A stretch of 64,000 bases of DNA from Veillonellales bacterium (GCA_944390485.1 CALXPQ010000007.1:1-64000), one strand, 5' to 3'. Positions 35,754-46,835 are shown, numbered from the stretch's first letter. Notes: generated by a model from the sequence alone, not told the origin. Translations and numbers: made by a program.

Positions 35754-37061
35754 ATGGCAGACAAGACTCTGGAAGAACTGGAATTTGAGGAGACCGGCGT
35801 CACGCGGAAAGAACGCTGGAAAGTCATGTGGGCGTCCATCATCGGGTATGCGATGGATGGCCTCGACGTATTGATTCTGTCGTTTGCCATGGCGGCGATC
35901 GTTTCGGAATTCGGTCTGACGCTGGGCGAAGGCGGCCTCATCGCGACGTACACGATGATCGGCACGGTCCTCGGCGGCTACCTCTTCGGCATCATGGCGG
36001 ACTATGTGGGCCGCGTCCACACCTTCGCGGTGACCATCATCCTGTTTTCCATCTTCACCGGCGCGTGCGCCTTCGCGGATTCGGCGACGCACCTGGAGAT
36101 CTTCCGCTTCCTCGCGGGTCTCGGCCTCGGCGGGGAATACGGCATCGGCATGACGCTCGTGGCGGAGACCTGGCCGGCGGCGAAGCGCGCCCGGGCGACC
36201 GCGGGCGTGGCCATGGGCTGGCAGGCCGGCGCAGTGCTGGCGGCGGTGCTGGCGGCGGCGATCCTGCCGAGCTACGGCTGGCGCGGCCTCTTCCTCGTGG
36301 GCGTGGTCCCGGCGCTCCTCGCCGCATGGTCCCGCCACGGCATCAAGGAGCCCCCGATGTGGGTGAAGCGCAAGCAGCTGAAGAAAGAGCTGAAAGAGCG
36401 CCATGACCGGGGCGAGCCGCTCACGGCGGAAGAACTGCAGCAGCTGGAGAACACCCAGAAATTCCCGCTGCTCCTCCTCTTCAACAGCCCGCGCCGCATC
36501 ATCACGACGCTGGCGCTCACGGTGATGACGAGCGTGCAGAACTTCGGCTACTACGGCATCATGGTCTGGCTGCCGATGATCCTCCTCCGCGAACACGGAC
36601 TCACCACGAACTCCATGGCGGGCTGGATGATCGTCACGGTGGTGGGCATGATCTGCGGCATCTACGTCTTCGGCTGGCTCTGCGACCGCCTCGGCCGCAA
36701 GAAGCCGTACCTGCTCTTCTATGTGTGCTCCGCGGCGATGGTCTACGTATACGTCAACCTGGGCACCCCCATGGCGCTCCTCTTCGGCGGCGCGTTCCTG
36801 GGCTTCTTCTGCAACGGCATGATGGCGGGCTACGGCACGCTCCTCTCCGAGAGCTACACCACCGACGCCCGCTCCACGGCGCAGAACTTCATCTTCAATA
36901 CGGGCCGCGCGGTGGGCGGCTTCGCGCCGGTCATCATCGGCACGATCGCCCAGGAGCAGGGCTTCGGCACGGCGTTCCTGCTGCTGTCCTGCGTCTACCT
37001 GGCGGCGGCGCTCAATGTGCTCTTCTTCGTCCGCGACACGAAGGGGACCGTCATCGAATAA
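35754..37061 (+). CDS. MFS transporter, organic-acid/sugar-phosphate:H+ symporter type
   Basis: 435 residues with 12 predicted membrane helices. The loop 2-3 signature GIMADYVGRVHTFAV and the repeat WLCDRLGRKKPYLLFY in the second half are classic MFS. GLDVLILSFAM with its acidic residue in helix 1, and FRFLAGLGLGGEYGIGMTLVAE, resemble the aromatic-acid/metabolite:H+ symporter group. Substrate unknown. ATG 35754 has GAAAGGAAG upstream; the longer in-frame extension has no site and covers the promoter. Confidence 0.88.
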   Translation: MADKTLEELEFEETGVTRKERWKVMWASIIGYAMDGLDVLILSFAMAAIVSEFGLTLGEGGLIATYTMIGTVLGGYLFGIMADYVGRVHTFAVTIILFSIFTGACAFADSATHLEIFRFLAGLGLGGEYGIGMTLVAETWPAAKRARATAGVAMGWQAGAVLAAVLAAAILPSYGWRGLFLVGVVPALLAAWSRHGIKEPPMWVKRKQLKKELKERHDRGEPLTAEELQQLENTQKFPLLLLFNSPRRIITTLALTVMTSVQNFGYYGIMVWLPMILLREHGLTTNSMAGWMIVTVVGMICGIYVFGWLCDRLGRKKPYLLFYVCSAAMVYVYVNLGTPMALLFGGAFLGFFCNGMMAGYGTLLSESYTTDARSTAQNFIFNTGRAVGGFAPVIIGTIAQEQGFGTAFLLLSCVYLAAALNVLFFVRDTKGTVIE

Positions 37062-37070
37062 GAAAACAGA

Positions 37071-37106
37071 GCGTGAGAGCAGAGGTCCCGCGGGGCCTCT
37101 GTTTTC
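37071..37106 (+). terminator. Intrinsic terminator after the MFS gene
   Basis: CAGAGG/CCTCTG stem around a GC-rich loop, then TTTTC. Confidence 0.65.
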
Positions 37107-37131
37107 TGCATCTTTCCGCACCGCGGGAAGA

Positions 37132-37160
37132 TTGTACTTTTCCCCGGTTTGTGGTAAAAT
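37132..37160 (+). promoter_or_regulatory. Promoter of tig
   Basis: TTGTAC (37132-37137), a 17-base spacer and TAAAAT (37155-37160), about 85 bases before tig. Confidence 0.6.
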
Positions 37161-37244
37161 CTATCGTGCAGTCTGTAGCCAGACTGCCATTTCGCACGGG
37201 TTCAATATTATCGGCACAGCCGATTTAAGGAGGAATATGAGTTT

Positions 37245-38627
37245 ATGAACGTAAAGGCAGAAGCACTGGACAAGCACAGAGTGACATTAACCATCGACGT
37301 CACCGCAGAAGAGGTACAGAAGGGATTCAAGCAGGCGGTGTCCCGCATCGCCAATCAGATCCGCCTCAAGGGCTTCCGTAAGGGCAAGGCGCCGCGCAAG
37401 GTGCTGGAAATGTACATCGGCAAGGAAGGCCTCGCCAGCGAAGCGGAAGACATCGTCGTGAATCAGGCCGTGCAGGAAGCGCTGAGAGAACAGAAGCTCA
37501 TCCCGGTGACCACGCCTGAGGTGAAGACGGTCTCCTTCTCCGAGACGGAAGGCGCTTCTTTCACCGCCACGTTCGTGAAGCAGCCGGAAGTCAAACTCGG
37601 CGAATACAAAGGACTCACCGCGCCCCACGTCCATCCGGAGATCCCGGACGAAGCGGTCATGGCACAGCTCCAGAAGGCTGCGGAACAGGGCGCCCGCCTC
37701 GAAGTGAAGGAAGGCGCTGCGCTGGAAAAAGGCGACTATGCGATCATCGACTTCCAGGGCAAAGTGGACGGCAAGGCGTTCGAAGGCGGCGAAGGCAAGA
37801 CCTATCCGCTGGAGATCGGCTCCCAGAGCTTCATCCCCGGCTTCGAAGATCAGCTCGTCGGCCATAAGGCGGGCGAAGACGTCCTCGTGAAGGTGACCTT
37901 CCCGGCGGACTACTTCGTCGCGGCGCTCGCAGGCAAGGAAGCGGAATTCTCCGTCCACATCAACGATGTGAAGCGCAAGATCATCCCCGAACTGAACGAC
38001 GAATTCGCCAAGTCCGTCAGCAAGTACGACACGCTGGACGAACTGAAGGCGAGCCTGAAGCAGCAGATGCAGCTCCGCGCCTATCAGGATGCGGAAGAAG
38101 CGTACCACAACGCGCTGGTCGAACAGGCTGTGGCCAATGCGGAAGTGGACATCCCCGACGAAATGGTGGAACAGCGCATCGATGAGATGATCCAGGAAAT
38201 GAAGCTGAACATCGAAGCGAACCATTCCACGCTCGAAGACTACCTGAAATCCATCAACAAGACGGAAGAGGATCTCCGCAAGGACTTCGCGGGCACCGCG
38301 AAAGAAACGGTCCGCCAGGGCCTCGTCCTCTCCGCCATCGCTGAGAAGGAAGACCTCCACGTCTCCGATCAGGACCTCTCCATGGAAGTCTACAGCATGG
38401 CGCAGCAGTTCGGCGCCGATCCGAGAGACGTCATCAAAATCATCAAAGAAGAAAACCGCGTAGGCATGCTCGTCGCTTCCGTGACCCGCAAGAAAGCCGC
38501 CGCCTTCATCTACGGCGCGGCGAAGCGGGAAGAGGAAAAGGCTGACGAAGCGCCCGCAGAAGAAGCTCCGAAGGCGGACGCTCCGGCGGAAGAAGCGAAA
38601 GCGGAAGACGCGGCGGACAAAGAATAA
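37245..38627 (+). CDS. tig: Trigger factor
   Basis: 460 residues. Ribosome-bound chaperone and prolyl isomerase. The ribosome-docking [17 protein letters not shown] is near residue 45. The FKBP domain ([20 protein letters not shown] to GFEDQLVG) is at about 160-245, and a helical C-terminal chaperone domain follows. The tail (last 30 residues) is Glu/Ala/Lys-rich low complexity. AAGGAGGA precedes the ATG. Canonical tig-clpP-clpX-lon order follows. Confidence 0.95.
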   Translation: MNVKAEALDKHRVTLTIDVTAEEVQKGFKQAVSRIANQIRLKGFRKGKAPRKVLEMYIGKEGLASEAEDIVVNQAVQEALREQKLIPVTTPEVKTVSFSETEGASFTATFVKQPEVKLGEYKGLTAPHVHPEIPDEAVMAQLQKAAEQGARLEVKEGAALEKGDYAIIDFQGKVDGKAFEGGEGKTYPLEIGSQSFIPGFEDQLVGHKAGEDVLVKVTFPADYFVAALAGKEAEFSVHINDVKRKIIPELNDEFAKSVSKYDTLDELKASLKQQMQLRAYQDAEEAYHNALVEQAVANAEVDIPDEMVEQRIDEMIQEMKLNIEANHSTLEDYLKSINKTEEDLRKDFAGTAKETVRQGLVLSAIAEKEDLHVSDQDLSMEVYSMAQQFGADPRDVIKIIKEENRVGMLVASVTRKKAAAFIYGAAKREEEKADEAPAEEAPKADAPAEEAKAEDAADKE

Positions 38628-38656
38628 GTAAGCCGGCAGTGAAAGGGGTTGATCCC

Positions 38657-39253
38657 ATGGCTTATGTACCGATCGTGGTCGAACAGACGGCCCGCGGAGA
38701 ACGCTCCTACGATATCTATTCCAGACTCCTGAAAGACCGGATCATTTTCCTGGACGGACAGATCGACGATCACACCGCAAACGTGATCATCGCGCAGCTC
38801 CTGTTCCTCGAATCGGAGAATCCGGACAAGGACATCCACCTGTACATCAACAGTCCCGGCGGCGTCGTGACGGCCGGGATGGCGATCTACGATACGATGC
38901 AGTACATCCGCCCGGACGTATCCACCATCTGCATCGGCTCCTGCGCAAGCATGGCGGCGGTGCTCCTCACGTCGGGCGCGGCGGGCAAGCGCTTTGCCCT
39001 TCCGCATTCCAACGTGATGATCCATCAGCCGCTGGGCGGCGTGCAGGGCCAGGCGACAGAGATCGAGATCCACGCGCGGGAGATCCTCCGCCTCCGGGAG
39101 GAACTGAACGGCATTCTGTCTCTCCACAGCGGCCAGCCCATCGAGAAGATCCGGCAGGACACGGAGAGAGACAATTTCATGACAGCAGAGCAGGCGGTGC
39201 AGTACGGCCTCATCGACCGCATCCTCACCCGCAGCGAGCTGAAGAACGCATAA
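38657..39253 (+). CDS. clpP: ATP-dependent Clp protease proteolytic subunit
   Basis: 198 residues. Serine protease; the nucleophile is in [11 protein letters not shown] and the histidine in [24 protein letters not shown] binds substrate. It begins [26 protein letters not shown], typical of mature ClpP. AAAGGGG lies upstream of ATG 38657. Confidence 0.96.
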   Translation: MAYVPIVVEQTARGERSYDIYSRLLKDRIIFLDGQIDDHTANVIIAQLLFLESENPDKDIHLYINSPGGVVTAGMAIYDTMQYIRPDVSTICIGSCASMAAVLLTSGAAGKRFALPHSNVMIHQPLGGVQGQATEIEIHAREILRLREELNGILSLHSGQPIEKIRQDTERDNFMTAEQAVQYGLIDRILTRSELKNA

Positions 39254-39262
39254 GGAGGGGCC

Positions 39263-40552
39263 TTGGACAGAAATAACCGCAATGCACCTCCGGTGTGCAG
39301 CTTCTGCGGACGCTCCGGCGACGAAGTGGAAAAGCTCATCGCCGGCCCGGGCGTCTACATCTGCAATGAATGCATCGAAGTCTGCCAGAATATCCTGAAA
39401 GAAGAGCTGCGCCAGGACCAGCGGAAGAAGCAGAAGGATTTCCATCTGCCGGTCCCGTCGGAGATCAAGGCGCATCTCGACCAGTACGTCATCGGGCAGG
39501 ACGACGCGAAAGTCGCCCTTTCCGTGGCGGTATACAACCATTACAAGCGCATCCTGTCGCAGGAAGCGGGAGACGACGTGGAGCTCCAGAAGTCGAACAT
39601 CGTCATGCTCGGCCCCACGGGGAGCGGCAAGACGCTCCTCGCGCAGACGCTGGCGCGCTTCCTCGACGTGCCCTTCGCCATTTCCGATGCGACGAGCCTC
39701 ACCGAGGCGGGCTATGTGGGCGAGGACGTGGAAAACATCCTCCTCCGGCTCATCCAGGCGGCGGACTACGACATCGAGCGGGCCGAGCGGGGCATCATCT
39801 ACATCGATGAGATCGACAAGATCGCCCGCAAGTCGGACAATCCCTCCATCACGCGGGACGTCTCCGGCGAAGGCGTGCAGCAGGCCCTCCTGAAGATCCT
39901 CGAAGGCACCGTGGCGAGCGTGCCCCCGCAGGGCGGCCGCAAGCATCCGAATCAGGAAATGATCCAGATCGACACGACGAACATCCTCTTCATCTGCGGC
40001 GGCGCGTTCGACGGCATCGACCGCGTGATCGAGCGGCGCATGACGAAGAATACCATCGGGTTCGGCGCGGACATCCACCGCAGCGAAGAGCGGCGCATGG
40101 GCGAGATCCTCCAGCAGGTCCAGCCGGAAGACCTCCTGAAATTCGGGCTCATCCCCGAATTCATCGGACGCCTCCCCGTGGTGGTGAGCCTCCATCCGCT
40201 GGACGAGGCGGCGCTCATCCGGATCCTCACGGAGCCGAAGAACGCGCTGGTGAAGCAGTACAAAAAGCTGCTCTCCATGGACCACGTGGACCTCACCTTC
40301 GACGACGCGGCCATCCGGGCCATCGCGAAGCAGGCCATCCAGCGCAATACGGGCGCGCGCGGCCTCCGGGCGATCATCGAGAAGATCATGCAGCGCGTCA
40401 TGTACGAAGTGCCGGGCATGAAGGACGTGAAGTCCTGCCGCATCACCGAAGACGTGGTGCTGCACCGCGAGGAGCCCATCCTCACGCACGGCGCGCCGGA
40501 CGAAGCGGCGGAAGCCCCGGTCCCGGCGGCGCAGCCTGAGACGGCGCAATAA
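39263..40552 (+). CDS. clpX: ATP-dependent Clp protease ATPase subunit ClpX
   Basis: 429 residues from a TTG start at 39263, supported by AAGGAGGGG just upstream and by the lack of any ATG before the zinc domain. N-terminal Cys4 zinc domain (CSFCGRS...CNEC), Walker A GPTGSGKT, Walker B IIYIDEID, and the GYVGEDVE pore loop. Unfoldase partner of ClpP. The C-terminal tail is Ala/Pro-rich. Confidence 0.95.
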   Translation: MDRNNRNAPPVCSFCGRSGDEVEKLIAGPGVYICNECIEVCQNILKEELRQDQRKKQKDFHLPVPSEIKAHLDQYVIGQDDAKVALSVAVYNHYKRILSQEAGDDVELQKSNIVMLGPTGSGKTLLAQTLARFLDVPFAISDATSLTEAGYVGEDVENILLRLIQAADYDIERAERGIIYIDEIDKIARKSDNPSITRDVSGEGVQQALLKILEGTVASVPPQGGRKHPNQEMIQIDTTNILFICGGAFDGIDRVIERRMTKNTIGFGADIHRSEERRMGEILQQVQPEDLLKFGLIPEFIGRLPVVVSLHPLDEAALIRILTEPKNALVKQYKKLLSMDHVDLTFDDAAIRAIAKQAIQRNTGARGLRAIIEKIMQRVMYEVPGMKDVKSCRITEDVVLHREEPILTHGAPDEAAEAPVPAAQPETAQ

Positions 40553-40567
40553 TCCAGAACCAAGAGA

Positions 40568-40601
40568 AGACTGTAGTGGAGCGATCCATTACAGTCTTTT
40601 T
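40568..40601 (+). terminator. Intrinsic terminator after clpX
   Basis: AGACTGTA-GTGGA/TCCAT-TACAGTCT stem, GCGA loop, T5. Confidence 0.85.
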
Positions 40602-40714
40602 GCACCCCCGCAGGCGGGCGGCGGGCCCGTCCTATGCGCGGCGCTTCATCGATATTTACAGATATGGATATGTCATTCTCGCTGTGTTACAATACAATAC
40701 AACGGAGGATTTCT

Positions 40715-43072
40715 ATGACAGAATTGAATCAGAATACCAGTGAATTACATACATCGGAACAGCTGACCCTGCCCGTGGTGGCACTGCGGGACGTGGTCGT
40801 GTATCCGCACATGACGGTGAACCTGGACATCGGCCGGAAGGAATCGGTGGCCGCGGTGCGCCGCGCCGTCGACTCGGACCGGTACCTGGCCATGGTCATG
40901 CAGAAGGACCCGGCGGTGGAAGTGCCGCAGCCGGACGACCTGTACCGCGCGGGCACGGTGGTGAAGATCAAGCAGATGCTCCAGCTCCCCGGCGGCATCC
41001 TGCGCATCCTCGCGGAAGGCATCTCCCGCATCGAAGTGTGCCGGGTGGAGCGGAAGGACGGCTTCCTCTCCGCGTCGGTCCGGGACGTCCAGGAGACGGT
41101 GGGCTCCCGCGTGGAAATGGAAGCGTACCGCCGCGTCATCCTGAAAGGCTTCTTCCAGTGGCTCCACGAGACGAAGCAGAGCCTGCCCGACGAGCTCATG
41201 GAGCAGCTCAAGGCCATCGACGACGCGGGGCAGACCGCCGATTTCATCGCATCGCAGCTCCTCGTGACGCCGGCGGAGCGCCAGAAGGTGCTGGAGCTCT
41301 CCGACGTGATGGCCCGCCTGAAGCAGGTGAAAGCCCTCGTCGATACGGAAGTGGAGATCGGCGCGCTGGAAATGAAGCTCAATGAAGACGTGCGCCGCCG
41401 CATGGAGAAGGAGCAGCACGACTACTACCTGCGCCAGAAGATCAAGACCATCCACGACCAGCTCGGCGACCGCGCTACGGCGGAAGAGGAAGCGGCGGAA
41501 TACCGGGAGAAGCTCGAGAAGAGCGCTGTCCCGGCGGAGTTGCGGGATAAGGTGGAGAAGGAGATCGCCCGGCTGGAGACCATGCCGCCCATGATGGCGG
41601 AATCCGCGGTCATCCGGAACTATCTGGACTGGATCTTCGAGATGCCCTGGGGCAGGGAGACGAAGGACAACTTGAATCTCCAGAAAGCGCAGCGCATGCT
41701 CGACGAGGACCACTATGGCCTGATGAAGGTGAAGGAGCGCATCCTCGAATATCTCGCGGTGCGCATCCTCGCGCCGAACGCGAAGGGGACCATCCTGTGC
41801 TTCGTGGGCCCGCCCGGCGTGGGCAAGACGAGCCTGGCGAAATCCATCGCCCGCGCCATGGGCCGCCGCTTCGGGCGCATCGCCCTGGGCGGCATCCACG
41901 ACGAAGCGGAGATCCGCGGCCACCGGCGCACCTACATCGGTGCCATGCCGGGGCGCTTCATCGAGGCGATGTCCCAGGCGAAGTCCATGAATCCGGTGAT
42001 CCTTCTCGATGAGATCGACAAGGTGGGCTCCGATTTCCGCGGCGACCCCGCGGCGGCGCTCCTGGAAGCGCTCGATCCGGAGCAGAACCGCACCTTCACG
42101 GACAACTACATGGACATGCCCTTCGACCTGTCTCACGTCTTCTTCATCGCCACGGCGAACACCGTGTCCACTATCCCCGCGGCCCTGCTGGACCGCATGG
42201 AGCTCATTTCGCTCTCGGGCTACACCGAGGACGAGAAGCTGGAGATCGCGAAGCGCTACCTCGTGCCGCGCCAGCGCGAGCGGAACGGCCTCACCGGCGA
42301 GGACATCCGCTTCCCCGCGCCGCTCCTGCGGAAGCTCATCCGCAGCTATACCCGCGAGGCGGGCGTGCGCGAGCTGGAGCGCACCATCGCTTCCCTGTGC
42401 CGCAAGGTGGGCAAGAAGATCGTCATGAATGACGACAAACTTCCCGCGCTCTCCGCGAAGACTGTGGAAGACTATCTGGGGCCGGTGAAGTTTCTCCCCA
42501 TGGCGGAGATGCATCCGCCGACGGTGGGCCGCGTGAACGGCCTCGCCTGGACGGCGGCCGGCGGGGAGGTGCTCGACACGGAAGCAGTGGCCATCCGGGG
42601 CCACGGCAAGCTCATCCTCACGGGTCAGCTGGGCGACGTGATGAAGGAATCGGCGGAAGCCGCCTATACCTATGTCCGGAGCCGCGCGGAATCGCTGGGG
42701 CTCCCGGATGATTTCTACGAAAAGCTGGACATCCACATCCACCTGCCCGAAGGGGCCATCCCGAAAGACGGCCCGTCGGCGGGCATCACCATGGCGACGG
42801 CCATGGCTTCGGCCTTCACGAAGCGGAAGGTGCGGAGCGACACCGCCATGACCGGGGAGATCACCCTGAACGGCGATGTGCTCCCCATCGGCGGCGTGAA
42901 GGAAAAGGTGCTCGCCGCGGACCAGTTCGGCATCACGCAGGTGCTCCTGCCGGTGCAGAACCGGAAGGATCTGGATGAACTGCCGGAATCGGTGCGGGAC
43001 AAACTGCACTTTGTATATGTGAAGCACATGGACCAGGTGCTGGAACATGCGCTGGTGAAAGACAATGGCTGA
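40715..43072 (+). CDS. lon: ATP-dependent Lon protease
   Basis: 785 residues. N-terminal substrate-binding domain ([17 protein letters not shown]), AAA+ domain with Walker A GPPGVGKT near residue 364 and [10 protein letters not shown], and a protease domain with the Ser in PKDGPSAG near residue 687 and the partner Lys in [13 protein letters not shown] 40715 has ACGGAGGA upstream. The stop lies inside the next gene (8-base overlap). Confidence 0.95.
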   Translation: MTELNQNTSELHTSEQLTLPVVALRDVVVYPHMTVNLDIGRKESVAAVRRAVDSDRYLAMVMQKDPAVEVPQPDDLYRAGTVVKIKQMLQLPGGILRILAEGISRIEVCRVERKDGFLSASVRDVQETVGSRVEMEAYRRVILKGFFQWLHETKQSLPDELMEQLKAIDDAGQTADFIASQLLVTPAERQKVLELSDVMARLKQVKALVDTEVEIGALEMKLNEDVRRRMEKEQHDYYLRQKIKTIHDQLGDRATAEEEAAEYREKLEKSAVPAELRDKVEKEIARLETMPPMMAESAVIRNYLDWIFEMPWGRETKDNLNLQKAQRMLDEDHYGLMKVKERILEYLAVRILAPNAKGTILCFVGPPGVGKTSLAKSIARAMGRRFGRIALGGIHDEAEIRGHRRTYIGAMPGRFIEAMSQAKSMNPVILLDEIDKVGSDFRGDPAAALLEALDPEQNRTFTDNYMDMPFDLSHVFFIATANTVSTIPAALLDRMELISLSGYTEDEKLEIAKRYLVPRQRERNGLTGEDIRFPAPLLRKLIRSYTREAGVRELERTIASLCRKVGKKIVMNDDKLPALSAKTVEDYLGPVKFLPMAEMHPPTVGRVNGLAWTAAGGEVLDTEAVAIRGHGKLILTGQLGDVMKESAEAAYTYVRSRAESLGLPDDFYEKLDIHIHLPEGAIPKDGPSAGITMATAMASAFTKRKVRSDTAMTGEITLNGDVLPIGGVKEKVLAADQFGITQVLLPVQNRKDLDELPESVRDKLHFVYVKHMDQVLEHALVKDNG

Positions 43073-43709
43073 AATCAAGGAAATCGGGAAATTTCATATC
43101 TTCTCCGCGGCGTATCTGCGCTCGGCGGTGGGCCGCAGCCAGTACGTCTCGGACGGCCGTCCGGAGATCGCCTTCCTCGGCCGGTCGAACGTGGGGAAGT
43201 CTTCGCTCATCAATTCCCTCTGCGGGCAGCGGCGCCTGGCGCTGGTCTCCCGCGAGCCGGGCAAGACGAGGACCATCAATTATTTCTCCATCCAGTCCCG
43301 CCGGCAGGACGAGGCGGGCGAAGAGGAGCGCCAGGACTGGTACCTGGTGGACCTGCCGGGGTACGGCTTCGCGAAGACCGCCCAGCAGAGCCGCGACGCC
43401 TGGTCGGACTTCATCGCCGAGTATGTGGAGGGCTCGCCGGCCCTGTCCCTGCTGTGCCTGCTGATCGACCTGCGCCATCCGGGCCTCCCCATCGACAAAA
43501 AGGCCTACGAATGGCTCCGCGGGCTGAAGCGCCCCCTGCAGGTGATCGGCACGAAGGCGGACAAGCTGGGCAGCGGCGAGCGCGCGAAGAACCTGAAGGA
43601 AGTGGCGCGCCTCTTCCCGGCGGAGCGGCCGCCGCTGGCGTACTCCTCGCAGGACAACCGGGGGCGGGACGAGCTGCTCCGGATCATTGAACAGTATGTA
43701 TGCGGGTGA
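43065..43709 (+). CDS. yihA: Ribosome-biogenesis GTPase EngB/YsxC
   Basis: 214 residues. Walker [10 protein letters not shown] (39-47), G2 TRTINYF, G3 DLPGYGFAK and G4 TKADK. Required for large-subunit assembly and cell division in relatives. It overlaps lon by 8 bases, so it is translationally coupled. Confidence 0.93.
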   Translation: MAEIKEIGKFHIFSAAYLRSAVGRSQYVSDGRPEIAFLGRSNVGKSSLINSLCGQRRLALVSREPGKTRTINYFSIQSRRQDEAGEEERQDWYLVDLPGYGFAKTAQQSRDAWSDFIAEYVEGSPALSLLCLLIDLRHPGLPIDKKAYEWLRGLKRPLQVIGTKADKLGSGERAKNLKEVARLFPAERPPLAYSSQDNRGRDELLRIIEQYVCG

Positions 43710-43715
43710 CCCATC

Positions 43716-44228
43716 ATGAAACCATGGAAAGCGTTCCTTCTGGCGCTCGCCCTCCTCTGTGCCGCGCCGTCCGCCTCCTGGGCGTATAATGTATACGCGC
43801 CGAACTCGTGGGGCGCGGCGGGGACGGACACCTGGGAATATCAGGAAGTGTACCGCATGTGCGCGGAGGGGAAATCCCCGAAGTACGATGCGTCCTATTT
43901 CCAGGACGGGAGCCGGCTCAGCCGGTATGAGCTGGCCGGCGTGATGATCGATCTCATGGACAACGGGAAAGATCTCACGAACGGCGACTGGACGGAGCTG
44001 AACAAGATGCGCCGGTCCTACCGGAGAGAGCTGGAGGCGCGCGGCTGGCGCGGCGCCCCGAAGGAAAAGAAGAAACCGATCATCGAGATCCACGGCGACC
44101 TCCGCGTGCGCCACCAGAGCGGCGGCAACAGCGACAGCAATGACGACGCGCGGGCGCGGCTGGGCTTCACGTACCACGTGAATGACAACACCTCCATCCA
44201 GGCGGGGCACGTGGAAGAATTCGACTGA
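43716..44228 (+). CDS. SLH/porin-like exported protein, probably truncated
   Basis: 170 residues. Signal peptide 1-23 (cleavage after SWA), then a region resembling one S-layer-homology motif (YEL-type: YFQDGSRLSRYELAGVMIDLM), a Lys/Arg-rich linker, then IEIHGDLRVRHQSGG and ARARLGFTYHVNDNTSIQAG, which look like the first two or three strands of the OmpM-type beta barrel of Negativicutes. Family members are about 400 residues or more, so this copy stops early, directly before a terminator. It could be a deletion remnant or a short peptidoglycan-binding outer-membrane tether. Confidence 0.65.
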   Translation: MKPWKAFLLALALLCAAPSASWAYNVYAPNSWGAAGTDTWEYQEVYRMCAEGKSPKYDASYFQDGSRLSRYELAGVMIDLMDNGKDLTNGDWTELNKMRRSYRRELEARGWRGAPKEKKKPIIEIHGDLRVRHQSGGNSDSNDDARARLGFTYHVNDNTSIQAGHVEEFD

Positions 44229-44230
44229 CC

Positions 44231-44262
44231 AAAAAAAGCATCCCTTGCGGGATGCTTTTTTG
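44231..44262. terminator. Bidirectional terminator
   Basis: AAGCATCCC/GGGATGCTT stem with T6 on the plus strand and T7 on the minus strand, shared by the porin-like gene and metQ. Confidence 0.9.
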
Positions 44263-44276
44263 CGTGGGCTGCGCGA

Positions 44277-45110
44277 TCAGAACGCGGGGATGATGGCGCC
44301 CTTGTACTTCTCGGCGAGGAAGTCTTTCACTTTCTGGCTTTCGAGCGCTTTCACGAGCTTCTGGATCTCCGGACGGTTTTCATCGCCCTTGCGGACCGCC
44401 ACGATATTCACATAGGGGGAATCCTTGCTTTCCGTGTAGATGACCAGGGACGGATCGAGCTTGGCCTGGAGAGCGAAGTTGATGTTGATGATGGCCGCGT
44501 CCGCGTCGGCGAGGGAGCGGGGGAGCTGCGGCGATTCCAGCTCGGAGAACTGGAGGTTCTTCGGGTTCTCCGCGATGTCGAGCGGGGTCGCCGTGATGGG
44601 CGCGCCGTCCTTCAGCTTGATGAGGCCCGCGGACTGGAGCACGAGGAGCGCGCGGCCGCCGTTGGTCGGGTCGTTCGGGATGGCGATGTGCGCGCCATCC
44701 GGCAGGTCTTTCAGATCCTTGTACTTGTCAGAGTAGACGGACATCGGTTCCAGATGGATGCCTGCCGCGGAGACGAGGTCCATGCCGCGCTCCTTGCAGA
44801 ATTCGTCCAGGTACGGCTTGTGCTGGTAGTAGTTCGCGTCCAGCTCCTTGTCGTTCAGCGCCACGTTCGGCTGGACGTAGTCGTTGAATTCGACGATCTC
44901 CAGATTCACGCCTTCTTTCGCCAGGTCGTCCTTCACCGCCGCGAGGATCTCCCCGTGCGGGACGGGCGTGGCGCCCACCTTGAGCGTCACCGCCTTGCCG
45001 GCGTCCGCCTTTTCCGCCGGCGCTTTTTCCGACGAGCCGCAGGCGGAGAGCAGGCCGATCGTGAGGAGACCGGCGGAAGCGAGTGCGATCCATTTCAGAC
45101 TTTTTTTCAT
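44277..45110 (-). CDS. metQ: Methionine-binding lipoprotein (NlpA family)
   Basis: 277 residues. Lipobox LLSAC, then the NlpA fold: LKVGATPVPHGEILAAV, EFNDYVQPNVALNDKELDANYYQHKPYL and AIPNDPTNGGRAL. It binds methionine for the MetNIQ importer. The start at 45110 gives a proper signal peptide; the upstream in-frame extension is Cys/Arg-rich and unlikely. metN and metI are not adjacent. Confidence 0.9.
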   Translation of the reverse strand: MKKSLKWIALASAGLLTIGLLSACGSSEKAPAEKADAGKAVTLKVGATPVPHGEILAAVKDDLAKEGVNLEIVEFNDYVQPNVALNDKELDANYYQHKPYLDEFCKERGMDLVSAAGIHLEPMSVYSDKYKDLKDLPDGAHIAIPNDPTNGGRALLVLQSAGLIKLKDGAPITATPLDIAENPKNLQFSELESPQLPRSLADADAAIININFALQAKLDPSLVIYTESKDSPYVNIVAVRKGDENRPEIQKLVKALESQKVKDFLAEKYKGAIIPAF

Positions 45111-45184
45111 TCCATAACCCCCTTGCATGTGACACCGCGCCGCAGAGCGGCAGCGGGCGGCAGAGCCGCACATAAATTTCCCTC

Positions 45185-45213
45185 ATAGTACCATCAGTTC
45201 CCTGCGGTGTCAA
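45185..45213 (-). promoter_or_regulatory. Promoter of metQ
   Basis: Minus strand TTGACA (45213-45208), a 17-base spacer and TACTAT (45190-45185). The leader is too short for a SAM riboswitch, and none is seen. Confidence 0.65.
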
Positions 45214-45340
45214 TGAAACGGCGCGGGATTTTGTCCCGCGGGACGGGCCCGTTTCTTTTTCCATGCACTTTCGATATAATAAAGAGGTACTGACTTTTCA
45301 ATTTCTTTACATTTGCAGTTCATGGAAATGAGGCGCACCG

Positions 45341-46660
45341 ATGGCCTGCCGAGATCTGAGCCGAATCATCCGCTTTCTGACCTGCGCGTCGCTCTTCCTG
45401 GCGCCGCTCGACGCGTTCCTGATGTACGTGCCGCTCGTGCCCGCCGTGCTCCTGGCCGTATGCGACCGGGCGCGGGGCGCGCGGCGCTGGCAGACGGGAC
45501 CGATGGCGAAGGCGGCGGCAGGCTTTTTTGCGTGCTCGGCCTGCTCGGCGGCGCTCTCGTACGACCCGGCGTTCTCCTTCTTCAACTGGCTCTTCCTGCC
45601 CTGCATGTACGGCGCGCTCTACGTGCTGCTCGCCACGTACCTCGTCACCGAGTCGGACGAGCGGCGGCTCCTCGACGTATTCCTCGCCGGGGCGGCGTGC
45701 GTCGTGTGCTACGGCATCTTTCAGTTCGCCGACGTGCAGAACATGGCGAACACCATCGCCGCGCAGGACTGGGTGGACCCGGAGCGGTTCCCCCTGCTGT
45801 ACCGGCGCATGTACTCCACGCTGGAAAATCCGAATCTCCTCGCGGGGTACCTGCTCATGATGATCGGCCTCTTCTGCCCCTTCGCGCTCATGGAGCGGCG
45901 GCGGGACCGGCGGCTCCTGCTGTGGGCGGTGCTCGTCCTGCTCGGGCTGTGCCTGCTCCTCACCTATTCCCGCGGGGCGTGGCTCAGCCTCCTCGCCATG
46001 GCGGCCGTGCTGGCCGTGCTGTACGACCGGCGCATCTGGCTCCTCTTCCTTCTCGTCCCCGCGGTGCTCCTCTTCTATCACGGGCAGATCACGGAGCGCT
46101 TCCTGTCCCTCTTCTCCGGAGAGGACACGTCCATCCTCCTGCGGATGGCCCTCTGGGAGAGCACGGAGGCGATGATCGCGGACCATCCCTTCGCGGGCAT
46201 CGGGTGGGGCGCCTACTTCCTCGCGTACCCGGACTACAATTTCTTCATCCAGGACCCGTCCGTCGTTATTTACCACGCGCACAACATGTACCTCTCCATC
46301 GCGGCGGAGATCGGCCTGCCCGGGGCGCTGTGCTACTTCCTGCTCTTCTTCGGGCACGGGCTCCTCGCCGTCCGGCTCTACCGGACCGCGGCGTCCCCCT
46401 TCCGCCGGGCGGCGGGCCTCGGGGCGGCGCTCGCCGTGACGGGCATGGCGGTGTACGGCGTGGGGGACTACGTCCTCTTCAGCCGGGCGGTGTCCTTCTG
46501 CTTCTGGGGCATCTGCGCTTTCGCGGCGGTGTGCGCCGCCGGGCGGGACCGGGCGGCTGACAGCCGTAAAAATATAGAAACTATAACGAAAACTTTAAAA
46601 GCACCGGTTTGTCAAGACCATCCGGCGGGGGAGCCGGCAGAAAATGCCGGAAACAGATGA
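45341..46660 (+). CDS. O-antigen ligase / polymerase-like membrane protein
   Basis: 439 residues with about ten membrane helices. It carries the Wzy_C/WaaL signature: a large periplasmic loop with ENPNLLAGYLLMM, LTYSRGAWLSL, and HAHNMYLSIAAEIGLPGAL with the conserved His. It could ligate O-antigen to lipid A core or polymerise a surface glycan. A TATAAT at 45275-45280 is a likely -10. It is isolated from other glycan genes. Confidence 0.8.
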   Translation: MACRDLSRIIRFLTCASLFLAPLDAFLMYVPLVPAVLLAVCDRARGARRWQTGPMAKAAAGFFACSACSAALSYDPAFSFFNWLFLPCMYGALYVLLATYLVTESDERRLLDVFLAGAACVVCYGIFQFADVQNMANTIAAQDWVDPERFPLLYRRMYSTLENPNLLAGYLLMMIGLFCPFALMERRRDRRLLLWAVLVLLGLCLLLTYSRGAWLSLLAMAAVLAVLYDRRIWLLFLLVPAVLLFYHGQITERFLSLFSGEDTSILLRMALWESTEAMIADHPFAGIGWGAYFLAYPDYNFFIQDPSVVIYHAHNMYLSIAAEIGLPGALCYFLLFFGHGLLAVRLYRTAASPFRRAAGLGAALAVTGMAVYGVGDYVLFSRAVSFCFWGICAFAAVCAAGRDRAADSRKNIETITKTLKAPVCQDHPAGEPAENAGNR

Positions 46661-46737
46661 TAGGATTTTTCTATAACCGGTGTTAGACATTTTTGTGACT
46701 CCCCGGCGGGATTCAGTGAAGAAGATATCTGAATTTG

Positions 46738-46835
46738 TGATATAATATTGTAGGTCAAAGAAGAATAAAAGGGCATCCATGCAGGAAACGGCGGGCTTTC
46801 CGCGAGTTGACATACCGGATGGCCTCAACTAAAAT
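46738..46835 (+). promoter_or_regulatory. Two promoters of the propionate operon
   Basis: An extended -10 (TGA-TATAAT, 46738-46746), and closer to the gene TTGACA (46807-46812), a 17-base spacer and TAAAAT (46830-46835). The second is near consensus. Confidence 0.65.

Noticed and set aside
45111..45213. SAM riboswitch before metQ
   Set aside because: The leader from the promoter to the start is only about 75 bases and lacks the S-box core.
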